From Auritidibacter ignavus (GTDB lineage: Bacteria > Actinomycetota > Actinomycetes > Actinomycetales > Micrococcaceae): a stretch of DNA of 64,000 nucleotides. This document shows positions 27,752-37,119 of this stretch, piece by piece. The position numbers were made by a program, and so were the translations under genes. Location: NCBI RefSeq assembly GCF_003703835.1, contig NZ_RDQR01000010.1, forward strand, positions 19,936-83,935, read 5' to 3'. Below the pieces are notes generated by a model. It was not told where the DNA came from, ran no database searches, and saw only the letters and a program-made list of their open reading frames with translations. Position 1 is the stretch's first letter. Every line of letters begins with the position of its first letter.

Positions 27752-28192
27752 ATGACCGCAACCTATCCCGCCCCGCTACAGGAGATCATCGACGATTTTC
27801 AGGCCGTTCCCGAGGCAGACCGTCTGGAATTACTTTTTGAATTCTCCGAGGAGTTGCCGGAGGTTCCGGAAAAATACGCCGGGCACGAGGACGAGATGGA
27901 ACAGGTTGTAGAGTGCCAGACCCCACTATTTTTGGCGGTTGAAACCGGTAAGGGAGAAGACCCCGAGGTGACTCTGGTGATTTCCGCGCCAGCGGAGGCA
28001 CCCACGACCCGCGGTTTCGCCTCAGTGGTCCTTCAGGGGATTTCCGGTTTCAAAGCCTCCGAAATTCTGGCCGTGCCCGATGATATGGCCAGCCAGCTGG
28101 GTCTGACTAAGGCACTCACACCCTTGCGTTTGCGTGGCATGAGCGCGCTCTTGGGTCGCATCAAGCGTAATATCACCGAACAGCTCACCTAA
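27752..28192 (+). CDS. sufE: SufE family protein
   Basis: 146-residue sulfur-acceptor protein. The acceptor cysteine is C55 in EQVVECQTPLFLAVE, and the fold-typical SEELPEVPEKY and FASVVLQGISGFKASEIL segments are present. SufE proteins take persulfide sulfur from a desulfurase or sulfurtransferase; here the neighbour is sseA rather than a cysteine desulfurase, so the rhodanese may be the donor (inference). The start follows GAAAGGGTG, seven bases ahead of ATG. Confidence 0.9.
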   Translation: MTATYPAPLQEIIDDFQAVPEADRLELLFEFSEELPEVPEKYAGHEDEMEQVVECQTPLFLAVETGKGEDPEVTLVISAPAEAPTTRGFASVVLQGISGFKASEILAVPDDMASQLGLTKALTPLRLRGMSALLGRIKRNITEQLT

Positions 28193-28236
28193 AAGCCAAC
28201 CTTGGTCTCTTCACGGTCTGTGGCAGTTGGTGCTTC

Positions 28237-28971
28237 TTAGTCCTTGCCACGCAGGTCACGGGTGCCGGGCAAACCGGAGGCCCCGCCACGGGTTGCCGTG
28301 AGGTGTTCTGCCAGGACATTTTCGGTGGCTTGCAACACCTCGGCAACAGATTCAGTCACCGAGGTCTGCGTCATGCCCGGGCGGGTATACAGCACGCGCG
28401 AGACCGTATCGGCGCTGAAGTTCGGGAAGACCTGGTCTAAGATGCCGGTCATGTTCATCAGCGCCAGCACCGGCCAGGTGGTGAGATCCACAGGCTCATT
28501 TTCAAATAACGCTCCGCGAAGCACCGTCACAATGTCGACGTTCTCGAACGCACCCCACTTCCGGTACCGGGTGCAGGGCCAAATGCCCAATATTTTTTTG
28601 TTGAGCTCTTCGACCATCTGCCGTTCTTCGAGCTGAGCCAACACCGCATCGAACAGCGCGGTACGACCGAACCGGTAGATCCACTGTTCGGCGTCCTGAT
28701 TCTCAGGGGAATCCTCTAGGACCTGGGATATTCGCGCCAGCGGCGTGTCACTTCCAGAAAACTCTTCTGATTGGATGACCAGGTCCTGCGTGACAGTCAG
28801 CAGGCCACGGCGGGTAAGGTCCGCTAATTCAGCTCCGGCCAAGGCCAACGACACCATGTTTTTGGAAGCCAACAATTTTCCACGATCATCGATGCATAAC
28901 AGCAAGAACATCTCGCCCAGGCTCAGGGGGTTCTGCGTGGATTCGTCCTCGGCAGGGGTGTAAGTAGTCAT
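28237..28971 (-). CDS. GPP34 (GOLPH3/VPS74) family phosphoprotein
   Basis: 244-residue protein. The N-terminal pattern LSLGEMFLLLCIDDRGKL and LALAGAELADLTRRGLLTV is that of the GPP34 domain, which in eukaryotes binds PI4P on Golgi membranes. Bacterial versions, mostly actinobacterial, have unknown function. The rest is helical with DAVLAQLEERQMVEELNKK. It starts six bases after the stop of the HIT-domain gene, so thrS, the Ap4A phosphorylase and this gene form one leftward unit. Confidence 0.85.
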   Translation of the reverse strand: MTTYTPAEDESTQNPLSLGEMFLLLCIDDRGKLLASKNMVSLALAGAELADLTRRGLLTVTQDLVIQSEEFSGSDTPLARISQVLEDSPENQDAEQWIYRFGRTALFDAVLAQLEERQMVEELNKKILGIWPCTRYRKWGAFENVDIVTVLRGALFENEPVDLTTWPVLALMNMTGILDQVFPNFSADTVSRVLYTRPGMTQTSVTESVAEVLQATENVLAEHLTATRGGASGLPGTRDLRGKD

Positions 28972-28977
28972 AGCGCC

Positions 28978-29619
28978 TCATTGTGAACGGTCAGCGGCAT
29001 CGGTCTGGTGACCGGACTGCGACTGGTGGTGGTCAAATTCTTGGGTCGCCTCCGGCCAATCCTCGGCGATGAGCTCGCGCATTTCTGCCAGAGTCTGCGT
29101 CAGTGCTTTAGTCTGGGCGATAATGGGCATAAAGTTCCCGTCTCCGCCAAACCGCGGGACAATGTGCTGATGCAGGTGGGCCGCAATCCCGGCACCGCCG
29201 ACCTTGCCCTGGTTCATCCCCAGGTTATACCCCTGGGCTCGTGAAACCCGTCGGAGCACGACCATGCCAATCTGGCTGAGACGTCCGAATTCGGCAGTCT
29301 CTTCGATGGTTAGGTCCGTGTAGTCAGGAACATGACGGTACGGACACACCAACAGGTGCCCGGGGTTATAGGGATAGAGGTTCATCAACACATAACAATG
29401 CTCACCCCGGGCGACAATCAGGGAGTCCTCATCGCTACGTGAGGGGCCAGCACAGAACGGACAGCTTGCTTCATCCTTGACTTGTCCCTGGCCACGCTTG
29501 ACGTAGGCCATCCGGTGTGGGGTCCACAACCGATCGAGCCGGTCCGGGGTTCCCGGCAGCTCAAAGCCATCGGTCACCTCGGCGTCTTCTGGGTGAGGAG
29601 TCTGTTGGTTATCCGTCAT
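28978..29619 (-). CDS. HIT-domain AP-4-A phosphorylase
   Basis: 213-residue nucleotide phosphorylase/hydrolase of the branch including mycobacterial Rv2613c. It has a CPFCAG zinc-type cluster near residue 53, the substrate region VLMNLYPYNPGHLLVCPYRH, and the histidine triad HLHQHIVPR. This branch splits diadenosine tetraphosphate phosphorolytically (family knowledge). It lies three bases after thrS, and threonyl-tRNA synthetase is a source of Ap4A, which makes the pairing meaningful. The C-terminal 30 residues are polar. Confidence 0.9.
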   Translation of the reverse strand: MTDNQQTPHPEDAEVTDGFELPGTPDRLDRLWTPHRMAYVKRGQGQVKDEASCPFCAGPSRSDEDSLIVARGEHCYVLMNLYPYNPGHLLVCPYRHVPDYTDLTIEETAEFGRLSQIGMVVLRRVSRAQGYNLGMNQGKVGGAGIAAHLHQHIVPRFGGDGNFMPIIAQTKALTQTLAEMRELIAEDWPEATQEFDHHQSQSGHQTDAADRSQ

Positions 29620-29622
29620 GAT

Positions 29623-31635
29623 TTAAACCTGCTCTTTAGTCTCCACCGCCTGCACAATGCGTTCAATGGCTTGATCGATCGGCACCCCGTTGTCCTGGGA
29701 ACCGTCCCGATACCGGAAGGAGACCGCACCGGCTTCTTGGTCTTCTCCCCCGGCAATCAGCACGAAGGGAACTTTCTGCTTCGAGGCGGTGCGGATCTTC
29801 TTCGGGAATCGGTCGGTGGAATCATCCAATCGCACCCGAATACCGCGCTCGCGCAACCGTTGCACAATGGTGTCCAAGTAGTCATTGAATGCCTCCGCAA
29901 CCGGGATGGCAATGACTTGTTCGGGAGCTAACCAGACGGGGAAAGCACCCGCGTAGTGTTCGGTGAGCACGCCAAGGAAGCGTTCAATCGAGCCGAACAG
30001 CGCGCGGTGGATCATCACCGGACGCTGCCGGGTGCCGTCGGCTGCCTGGTATTCCAGGTCGAAACGTTCCGGCAGATTGAAATCCAGCTGGATGGTCGAC
30101 ATCTGCCAGGTGCGTCCGATGGCATCGCGAGCCTGGACGGAGACCTTCGGTCCATAGAAGGCAGCCCCACCCGGATCGTCAACCAGTTCCAGACCGGAGT
30201 CGGTGGCCACTTCGGCCAGGGTGCGGGTGGCTTCTTCCCAAATCTCGTCCGATCCCACGAACTTCTCGGGGTCCTTAGTCGACAGTTCCAAATAGAAGTC
30301 GTCGAGCCCGTAGTCCTTCAGCAAGTCCAGCACAAACTTCAGGGTATTGGACAGCTCGTCTTTCATCTGTTCGCGGGTGCAGTAGATGTGCGCGTCATCC
30401 TGTGTCATCCCGCGCACGCGGGTCAGACCGTGCACGACACCGGATTTCTCATAGCGATAGACCGACCCGAACTCAAATAACCGCAACGGCAGTTCACGAT
30501 AGGACCGGCCACGAGAGGCAAAGATCAAGTTGTGCATCGGGCAGTTCATCGGCTTCAGGTAGTAGTTTTGGCCCTGGCGAGTGACGTCGCCGGTCTCTGG
30601 GTCCCGCTCTTCATCGACATGCATCGGCGGGAACATCCCCTCGGCATACCAGTCCAGGTGGCCGGACACTTCATACAGGTGCTGTTTGGTGATATGCGGG
30701 GTATAGACGAACTCGTAGCCGGCTTCTTCGTGGCGGGTCCGAGAATAGTCTTCCATTTCCTTACGAATAATTCCGCCCTTGGGGTGGAAGACCGGAAGAC
30801 CGGAACCGAGCTCATCGGGGAAAGAGAACAGGTCTAGTTCGGCACCGAGTTTACGATGGTCACGACGCTCGGCTTCAGCCACGCGTTCCTGGTAGGCTTT
30901 CAGATCCTGTTTGGTCGGCCAAGCGGTACCGTAGATGCGTTGTAGCTGCTTATTCTTCTCATTCCCCAGCCAGTACGCGCCAGCGGCGCGGGTCAGGGCG
31001 AAAGCATTGGAGATCAGCTTGGTGGTCGGCACATGCGGTCCACGGCAGAGATCTTTCCAGACGGTTTCACCATGGTGATCGATGTTGTCGTAGATGGTGA
31101 TTTCGCCGGCGCCAATCTCTACTGAGGCGCCTTCGCCGGTGGTATCGGCTTCGTGCTGTTTGTCGAGCAACTGGAGTTTATAGGGCTCGTGAGCCAGCTC
31201 TTCGCGGGCTTGCGCTTCGGTGACTTCACGGCGACGGAAATGCTGAGTCTGGTTGACAATTTTCAGCATTTTCTTTTCCAGAGCCTTCAGGTTTTCTGGG
31301 GTAAAAGGTTCCTCGACGTCAAAATCGTAGTAGAACCCGTCGGTAATGTAGGGGCCAATACCCAGCTTTGCATTGGGATACAGCTCTTGAACAGCCTGGG
31401 CCAGCACGTGTGCGGTCGAGTGACGCAATACCTCGAGACCTTCAGGGTCGGTGATGTCCACAGCCACCACGTCGGCACCATCGGGAATGGTGCGGGACAG
31501 GTCCTGCAATGCGCCATTGACTTTCATGACCACCGTGGTTTTTTGATCGACGAAGAGTTCGGTACCGGTTGTCTCTGCGCCCACCGCACGTTGTTCGCCA
31601 TCAACGGTGATCGTGATTTGGTTCATTTCGGCCAC
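29623..31635 (-). CDS. thrS: Threonyl-tRNA synthetase
   Basis: 670-residue class II synthetase. The order is TGS domain (about 5-65), editing N2 domain with the HxxxH-type [20 protein letters not shown], catalytic core with motif 2 [24 protein letters not shown] and motif 3 [20 protein letters not shown], and anticodon-binding domain (about 565-670). I choose GTG at 31635 because AGGAGG (31645-31650) lies nine bases before it; the ATG three codons downstream is 18 bases from that site, and the frame is open upstream to 31704. No T-box element is recognisable in the short leader. Confidence 0.95.
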   Translation of the reverse strand: MAEMNQITITVDGEQRAVGAETTGTELFVDQKTTVVMKVNGALQDLSRTIPDGADVVAVDITDPEGLEVLRHSTAHVLAQAVQELYPNAKLGIGPYITDGFYYDFDVEEPFTPENLKALEKKMLKIVNQTQHFRRREVTEAQAREELAHEPYKLQLLDKQHEADTTGEGASVEIGAGEITIYDNIDHHGETVWKDLCRGPHVPTTKLISNAFALTRAAGAYWLGNEKNKQLQRIYGTAWPTKQDLKAYQERVAEAERRDHRKLGAELDLFSFPDELGSGLPVFHPKGGIIRKEMEDYSRTRHEEAGYEFVYTPHITKQHLYEVSGHLDWYAEGMFPPMHVDEERDPETGDVTRQGQNYYLKPMNCPMHNLIFASRGRSYRELPLRLFEFGSVYRYEKSGVVHGLTRVRGMTQDDAHIYCTREQMKDELSNTLKFVLDLLKDYGLDDFYLELSTKDPEKFVGSDEIWEEATRTLAEVATDSGLELVDDPGGAAFYGPKVSVQARDAIGRTWQMSTIQLDFNLPERFDLEYQAADGTRQRPVMIHRALFGSIERFLGVLTEHYAGAFPVWLAPEQVIAIPVAEAFNDYLDTIVQRLRERGIRVRLDDSTDRFPKKIRTASKQKVPFVLIAGGEDQEAGAVSFRYRDGSQDNGVPIDQAIERIVQAVETKEQV

Positions 31636-31749
31636 AGGCCTGTTCCTCCTTGATGTCAGGTTGAGTTTTTGATGGCATACGGGACCACCAAACAACCACA
31701 GCACATTCTACGCCTGACCCCGGGTTCTCCCCTATTTCGCTGAGTGTTG

Positions 31750-32460
31750 TCAGTCATGGGCGAGGTCAATCACCACGCGACTGGGATTTTCGAGAACCTG
31801 CACGCGGTACTGACGTTGTTGGTCCACGCCAATGTAATAGGTCGAGGTGGCCTCCCAGGGTAAGTAGGTCACCACATCTTGGGCCACTTGGGCATCCAGG
31901 GAGGTCACCCGATGCCCGTTCTGTAGCGCCTGGGCTTCGTCAACCTGATCGTGGGAGGCCATGCCGGTGAGATTGATTTCTAAATAGGTGCCGGAAGACT
32001 CCTCGGCTCCCGGAATGGGTTCCCCAATACCTGGAGCCAGTGGGTGATCGGTGTATTCAGCCCGATAGGCCGGTGTTCCGCTCCCGGCGTGGTCGATGAC
32101 AATGCGGTCATACCCCTCGTGGACCGCTGACCGCACACCGGTGGCATACAGGCCGTCACCCTGGGAAGAGTCCGGGAATCCCTCAGATTCCTGAACACCG
32201 GAGCTCAGCGGTGGCTGATCCCCTGACGTGTCCTGGTCGGTTGCTGACGGACTGTTGCTGTCAGTCAGCGTTTTCTCGCCCGGCTTTAACGTGTTTGATG
32301 GCCTGTCCATAACCGTCTGTGACGGACTCGGAGTTGAGGCAGTGGTGGCTGATTCTGGGCTCGCGGGCTCCTCCGGCTCCTGGGAATCGTTCGAGCAGCC
32401 TGCCAAGGTCACCGTCAGCATTAGTCCGGCGGTCAAGACCAGCCATGAAGTCTTCATCAT
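31750..32460 (-). CDS. Putative lipoprotein with AMIN-like domain
   Basis: 236 residues. The N-terminus MMKTSWLVLTAGLMLTVTLAGCSN is a lipoprotein signal peptide with lipobox LAGC. A Ser/Pro/Thr/Glu-rich linker of about 70 residues follows. The C-terminal domain (about 100-236) with GVRSAVHEGYDRIVIDHAG and NPSRVVIDLAHD matches the AMIN-like beta domain found in actinobacterial lipoproteins. The domain is thought to act at the cell envelope; specific function is unknown. It lies between thrS and a SnoaL-like gene. Confidence 0.8.
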   Translation of the reverse strand: MMKTSWLVLTAGLMLTVTLAGCSNDSQEPEEPASPESATTASTPSPSQTVMDRPSNTLKPGEKTLTDSNSPSATDQDTSGDQPPLSSGVQESEGFPDSSQGDGLYATGVRSAVHEGYDRIVIDHAGSGTPAYRAEYTDHPLAPGIGEPIPGAEESSGTYLEINLTGMASHDQVDEAQALQNGHRVTSLDAQVAQDVVTYLPWEATSTYYIGVDQQRQYRVQVLENPSRVVIDLAHD

Positions 32461-32478
32461 AAGACAACAGTATTCCCG

Positions 32479-32973
32479 TTAGAGCCCAGTAGGGCCGGCA
32501 TCGACACAAGCTGCGAGACCATGAGTGGTGAGATCAGTCTGGTGCGCGGAGACGATACGCCAGTGTGCTCCACCGGTGGTCGCTGACTCCGGTGAGGAAT
32601 GCGTTGTTCGGGCGAGGACGAAACTCATGATCATGCGACGGGGGTGATCAGCCGGTACTGTGCGATCGTGGTGTCCGGTCATGGTGACGCGGGCCTGGAC
32701 CATGGCGTGGCGGTCGCCCAGCATGCGTAGTTCGACCCGGCCGACGATGATGCTTGCCGCCCGCAGGGGGCCCTGAAAGTCTTCCGCGTGAGCTCGCTGA
32801 ATCTCGTCGTGGCCTGTCCACCACAATCCGGTGTCACTAACGAATGAGGCGTCAGCAACAAACAGTTTGGCTAAGTGGTGGTCGTCGTGTTGATTCCAGG
32901 CCTGCTGGAATGCGTAGACGATGTTTTTGGGAGCAGCCAGGCTAATGGGTTGATCTGGTGTGCTCAGGTACAT
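32479..32973 (-). CDS. SnoaL/NTF2-like protein (SgcJ/EcaC type)
   Basis: 164-residue single-domain protein of the NTF2-like fold. The pattern NIVYAFQQAWNQHDDHHLAKLFVADASFVSDTG followed by WWTGHDEIQRAH is typical of the SgcJ/EcaC subgroup of small proteins of unknown or hydrolase/isomerase-like activity. There is no signal peptide. It is just downstream of dnaE2 (33 bases) in the same direction, but nothing ties it to DNA repair. Confidence 0.75.
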   Translation of the reverse strand: MYLSTPDQPISLAAPKNIVYAFQQAWNQHDDHHLAKLFVADASFVSDTGLWWTGHDEIQRAHAEDFQGPLRAASIIVGRVELRMLGDRHAMVQARVTMTGHHDRTVPADHPRRMIMSFVLARTTHSSPESATTGGAHWRIVSAHQTDLTTHGLAACVDAGPTGL

Positions 32974-33006
32974 GGTGGTCCCTTCGTTTTTGTTTGTGTC
33001 CTGAGA

Positions 33007-36000
33007 TCATGGTTGTGGAGTGCTGTCAAGGGGCGTGGGTTCCCACGTCTCGGGATCTGGAACGGGAATGGGCCGGGCATGGTGGGGTATGACCTTCAGC
33101 GGCGGAAGCTTGCGGTCACGGTCTAACCAGGCGGCCCATTGCTCTCGGGTTTTGTCTAAGTAGTCCGGGTCGGGCAGACGTTGCCGGTCATGGAGGTCCC
33201 AAGCCCGAACAGCCTGCACATTGACCGCTCGGCGACCGGTTCTACGTGTCGTACCTTCAATGAGCAAGAGACGGGAACCAAACAGCAGGTTGCCGGAGTT
33301 ATGTTGGGCCTCAGTAAAGAACGTGGTGTCAACGAGTCCGGTCCCGTCATCGACAGAGATAAACACCACCCGACGTCCGCTACGCATCGGCGGAGTTTGA
33401 GTAGCAACTCTAACTCCAGCAACCAACACGCGAGATTGAGTGCGCAGGCTCAACAGTTTGTCAGCTGGGGTCACGCCCAGAGCATTCAGATACGGGTAGT
33501 GGGATTGCATCAGGTGCGCGGTGGTATCCAAGGCGGTGAGATCTAATTCGGTCGCAACCTGTTCGGTTACCGTCGGAGCAGGAAACAGTGCCGGCAGGCT
33601 CGACAGCTCGGTGTCGGGAAGTTCAAAGGCCAGTTGCCCGGGAATTTGACGCGACGGTTTGCGGACTCGACGGCCCGACAGGTCTCCTGTGGCAGAGTCT
33701 TGTCGGGCATGTTGGTGTTGCAGATAGTGCACCAGATCGGTCCGCGACAGCCCGTGCGGGGTGATCAGAGCATCGAGAGCACCGAGCTGTGCTAAGTGTT
33801 CTAAGGTCCGGCGATGGAGTCCGGAGCGATCGCGCACATCAGCCAGGGTGGTATAGGGTCGTGCCGCGAGGAGACGTTTTCGTTCGGTCGCGCTCATGCC
33901 CGAGACCGTCGTCAGCGACAGCCGGATGCCCCAACGCTTTTGGTCGGGCACCCATTCCAGGTGCATGTGCTCAGTGGACCGGTTAATATCGACCGGAAGC
34001 ACCGGGATACCCAACCGGCGGGCTTCGGCGACCATCACACGTTGCGGATACATACCGGGGTCGTGTTCGAGTACTGCAGCCATAAAGGCTTCGGGGTAAT
34101 GGGTTTTTAGCCAGGCTGAATGGTAGGTCGGCACCGCGAAGGCTGCCCCGTGTGCTTTACAGAACCCAAATGACCCGAAAGCTGCCAGGGTATTCCACAC
34201 CTCGTCGATGACTGCGCGGTCCCAACCTCGTTGGTGTGCCCGGGAACGAAAATAGGATTCAACCTTGTCTTGTTGCTCCGAGCCGAGTTGACGACGTAGC
34301 TCATCGGCTCGGGCCAGTCCGCAACCGGTCAGTGTATCCAGGGTGCGCAGAATTTGTTCATGGAATACCGTGACCCCGTGGGTCTCTTCCAGAATCCCTT
34401 GTAGCGCCGGGTGAGGATAGTGCGCCGGGGCATCTCCGTTGCGGAAATCAAGGAAAGGCCTCACCATGTCGGATTTCATGGGGCCGGGGCGAAATAACGA
34501 GATATCAATGATCAGGTCATTGAGGTTTCGGGGTTCCAGTTTGCCGATCAGCTCACGCTGGCCCGGTGATTCAATTTGGAAACATCCGAGGGTGTGGGTA
34601 CTACCGATCATGTCGAAGGTAGCGCGATCATCGCGGCTGACGTGTTCGAGGTCGATGACTTCCCCGGTGGATTCCTGGATCTGCTGGAGCGTGTAGGCGA
34701 TGGTGGACTGCATGCGCACTCCCAGCACATCCAGTTTCAACAGCCCCATCGAGTCCATGTCGTGTTTATCAAACTGACTCATGGGCAAATCGATCCCGGA
34801 AGGTTGCACCGGGGTGCGATCGAGCAGGGTGGAATCGGAGAGGATCACCCCGCAGGGGTGCATGGAGATGTGTCGTGGCAACCGGTCGAGGCGTTCGGTG
34901 ATATCAACTAGTAAGTCCAGCTGGTGATTGCCCAAGCTCCGTTGGGCCTGTAACCGGTGGGAGAACTCTGCTAGTTCTGGCATAGTCTCCATGGCTTCTC
35001 GAAAATGTGAGGCTGAAAACCGCCACATCTGTTGGGCAATGGCATCGACGTCGTGTTCTTCCATGCCCAGGGCACGTCCAGCATCACGGATCGCCCCGCG
35101 AACTCGGTACCCGTTTTGCATGCTCATTAACGTGGTGCGTGAGTCACCGAAGCGATCAAAGATCGCTCGGTAGATCTCGTGGCGTCGGGCAGATTCGACG
35201 TCGATATCAATATCGGGCAGAGTCGACCGATCTTGAGAGAGGAACCGTTCAAAGATCAGCTCGTGTTCGATGGGGTCGACATCTGAGATACGTAAAACGT
35301 AATTGACCAGCGAGGACGCACCCGAGCCACGGGCCGAGGCACGCACTCCCATGTTCTCAATCATGGCAACCACTTCTGCCACGGTGAGAAAATAGCTGGA
35401 AAAATCCAAGTCCTGGATGATGTTCAGCTCGTGTTGCAGGCGATGGGACAGCTGAATTCCGTGGCGGGAATGTTCCGGCACTCCGGGAAAGCGTTGAGTA
35501 AGTCCGGCCCGACAACGTTGCGTGAGTTCACGTCCGGGATCTGCGCTCAGACCGATCACCCCGGTTTCTGGCACCCTGGGTTGTCCCCATCCAAGATCGG
35601 TTCGAGGATCCAGCACACACCGGCGAGCCAGCTCTTGGGTACGGGTGATCAGCTGACGGGCTCCGCTCAGACCGGTACCTGCCTGATGCGATATTTCGCC
35701 AGCCAGCTGGTGCATCTGTGCGGAGCTTTTCAGCCACCCTTGGCCAGTGGGCTGAAGATCGTGTAACTGATCTAAACTGGTCAAGCTACGGGCCGCATCC
35801 AGCACATCGGCGGTGGCTGCTTGATCGGGGCTAACATAGCGCACCGCATTGGTGAGCACCGAGGGAAGTCCCAGGTCTTCGGCAACCCGTAAAAACTTCA
35901 CCGCGTGTGAGGTTGAGAGTCGTTGCCCCGGCGGAGCTAGATGGCTGACAACCTCAATCCACAGCCCACCGTGTGGCAGGATATTTCGCCATTGACGTAG

Positions 36001-36567
36001 CAACTTCCGCCCGTCGTGGTAACGCCGTTGGGCAAAGGCGCGACCGACCGGTGATTCTGGACCCAGCAGAACATAGAGATCCGGTGCCGGTGCCGTAGTA
36101 GAGTAGCCGCCTCCCATGGCATCAGCCAGCTCTGTGACGGTGATGTAGGGGGCTCCCCCGCTGGTTCCGCCCAGCGTGTGTGCATGGGCCTGAGAGATCA
36201 GCCGTACCAGCGCACGGTAGCCAGCACCCATATGAGGTGAGGAGCATGACCCGGCCTCATGATGACCGGCTGCCAAAATAGTGAGGCGTCCTAACCGATG
36301 GCGTGGGATACGGCCTGGTTTCGGTGCAGGATGATCTCCAGCGACCGCTAGGTTAACTCCCACCACAGGTGCAATCCCGTGATCAAGACATGCGCGGAGG
36401 TGCTTTGCCATCCCGTAGAGCCCATCACGGTCTGTGAGCCCTAGAATTTCTGCCCCATCAGCAGCTGCTGCAGCCACTAAATCTTCTGGCCAGGACACAC
36501 CGTAGTGCGTACTATACGAGCTGGAAACATTCAGATGGGGAAACGGCGAGGTATGCCGGATGCCCAT
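33007..36567 (-). CDS. dnaE2: Error-prone DNA polymerase III alpha subunit DnaE2
   Basis: 1186-residue C-family polymerase for translesion synthesis. An N-terminal PHP domain (EILGLTDRDGLYGMAKHL) precedes the palm with LPDIDIDVESARRHEIYR, holding catalytic aspartates. The fingers contain DISLFRPGPMKSDMVRPFLD, and KAHGAAFAVPTYHSAWLKTHYP is present; a C-terminal OB domain covers about residues 1040-1120. It is somewhat longer than the roughly 1080 residues of mycobacterial DnaE2. The start lies two bases after the DUF6504 stop, and the pair is read from a LexA-controlled promoter at 37010-37038. ImuA' and ImuB, the usual partners, are not in the window. Confidence 0.94.
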   Translation of the reverse strand: MGIRHTSPFPHLNVSSSYSTHYGVSWPEDLVAAAAADGAEILGLTDRDGLYGMAKHLRACLDHGIAPVVGVNLAVAGDHPAPKPGRIPRHRLGRLTILAAGHHEAGSCSSPHMGAGYRALVRLISQAHAHTLGGTSGGAPYITVTELADAMGGGYSTTAPAPDLYVLLGPESPVGRAFAQRRYHDGRKLLRQWRNILPHGGLWIEVVSHLAPPGQRLSTSHAVKFLRVAEDLGLPSVLTNAVRYVSPDQAATADVLDAARSLTSLDQLHDLQPTGQGWLKSSAQMHQLAGEISHQAGTGLSGARQLITRTQELARRCVLDPRTDLGWGQPRVPETGVIGLSADPGRELTQRCRAGLTQRFPGVPEHSRHGIQLSHRLQHELNIIQDLDFSSYFLTVAEVVAMIENMGVRASARGSGASSLVNYVLRISDVDPIEHELIFERFLSQDRSTLPDIDIDVESARRHEIYRAIFDRFGDSRTTLMSMQNGYRVRGAIRDAGRALGMEEHDVDAIAQQMWRFSASHFREAMETMPELAEFSHRLQAQRSLGNHQLDLLVDITERLDRLPRHISMHPCGVILSDSTLLDRTPVQPSGIDLPMSQFDKHDMDSMGLLKLDVLGVRMQSTIAYTLQQIQESTGEVIDLEHVSRDDRATFDMIGSTHTLGCFQIESPGQRELIGKLEPRNLNDLIIDISLFRPGPMKSDMVRPFLDFRNGDAPAHYPHPALQGILEETHGVTVFHEQILRTLDTLTGCGLARADELRRQLGSEQQDKVESYFRSRAHQRGWDRAVIDEVWNTLAAFGSFGFCKAHGAAFAVPTYHSAWLKTHYPEAFMAAVLEHDPGMYPQRVMVAEARRLGIPVLPVDINRSTEHMHLEWVPDQKRWGIRLSLTTVSGMSATERKRLLAARPYTTLADVRDRSGLHRRTLEHLAQLGALDALITPHGLSRTDLVHYLQHQHARQDSATGDLSGRRVRKPSRQIPGQLAFELPDTELSSLPALFPAPTVTEQVATELDLTALDTTAHLMQSHYPYLNALGVTPADKLLSLRTQSRVLVAGVRVATQTPPMRSGRRVVFISVDDGTGLVDTTFFTEAQHNSGNLLFGSRLLLIEGTTRRTGRRAVNVQAVRAWDLHDRQRLPDPDYLDKTREQWAAWLDRDRKLPPLKVIPHHARPIPVPDPETWEPTPLDSTPQP

Positions 36568-36569
36568 CC

Positions 36570-36902
36570 CTAAGCGGTTTCCCGTTCGGCAAGCTGGGCA
36601 CCATCGTGAACCTTAATGAGCCTCCACAGCCCGGAGTCCAGATGATGGGAGACATCCACGGTCATCACCGGTTGCGTGGACGAAGATATAGCGGGTCTGA
36701 TCTGTAGGCGCCATACTTCGTGATCGATCATCCCTTGGCCCCTACCAGCGACAAAACGTGATTGTTGGGACCACCAGCGGCAACGTTGAAACCAACGCTG
36801 TGGTTCAGCGACCACGGTATAGTTTCGGCCCTTGAGATGCAGATGTAAGGGCATGCCGGCCGTGGTGCACACGACCCGAACAGATTGAGTTAACAACCCC
36901 AT
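36570..36902 (-). CDS. DUF6504 family protein
   Basis: About 110 residues, matching in character a small domain found in actinobacteria next to imuB/dnaE2. The sequence has SVRVVCTTAGMPLHLHLKGRN and a Trp-rich centre (RWFQRCRWW), then YxxxI-type beta strands. I start at the ATG at 36902 because AGAAGG lies seven bases ahead; the frame stays open to 36935. It is first in the operon with dnaE2. Its function is unknown, but position and shared SOS promoter suggest a role in mutagenic repair. Confidence 0.75.
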   Translation of the reverse strand: MGLLTQSVRVVCTTAGMPLHLHLKGRNYTVVAEPQRWFQRCRWWSQQSRFVAGRGQGMIDHEVWRLQIRPAISSSTQPVMTVDVSHHLDSGLWRLIKVHDGAQLAERETA

Positions 36903-37009
36903 GATGATGCCTTCTTTCACCATACTTCCAATCAATCAGCCTGGTTCTCAGGCCAAATATGCAGAAATGGGAAGCACATGATCGTTGGGAAGGCCGATCA
37001 TGACCACCA

Positions 37010-37038
37010 GTCTAAGAGAACATTCGTTCTAACTGCAA
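37010..37038 (-). promoter_or_regulatory. SOS promoter with LexA box for DUF6504-dnaE2
   Basis: Minus-strand -35 TTGCAG (37033-37038) and -10 TTAGAC (37010-37015) are spaced by 17 bases. The spacer contains a perfect Gram-positive SOS box, GAAC-N4-GTTC (37018-37029), extended to AGAAC...GTTCT. It is about 110 bases before the DUF6504 start. LexA bound here would block the promoter and release it on DNA damage. Confidence 0.8.
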
Positions 37039-37119
37039 CTGAACTTATCGGGCTACCAGGGACAAGATAAGAACATTTGATTGGTAGATAAAAGAGGGTG
37101 TGCGACCAAGCGAAGGATC

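Noticed and set aside
31636..31749. T-box riboswitch ahead of thrS
   Set aside because: The leader is too short and lacks the T-box sequence and specifier loop; translation starts just after a simple ribosome site.
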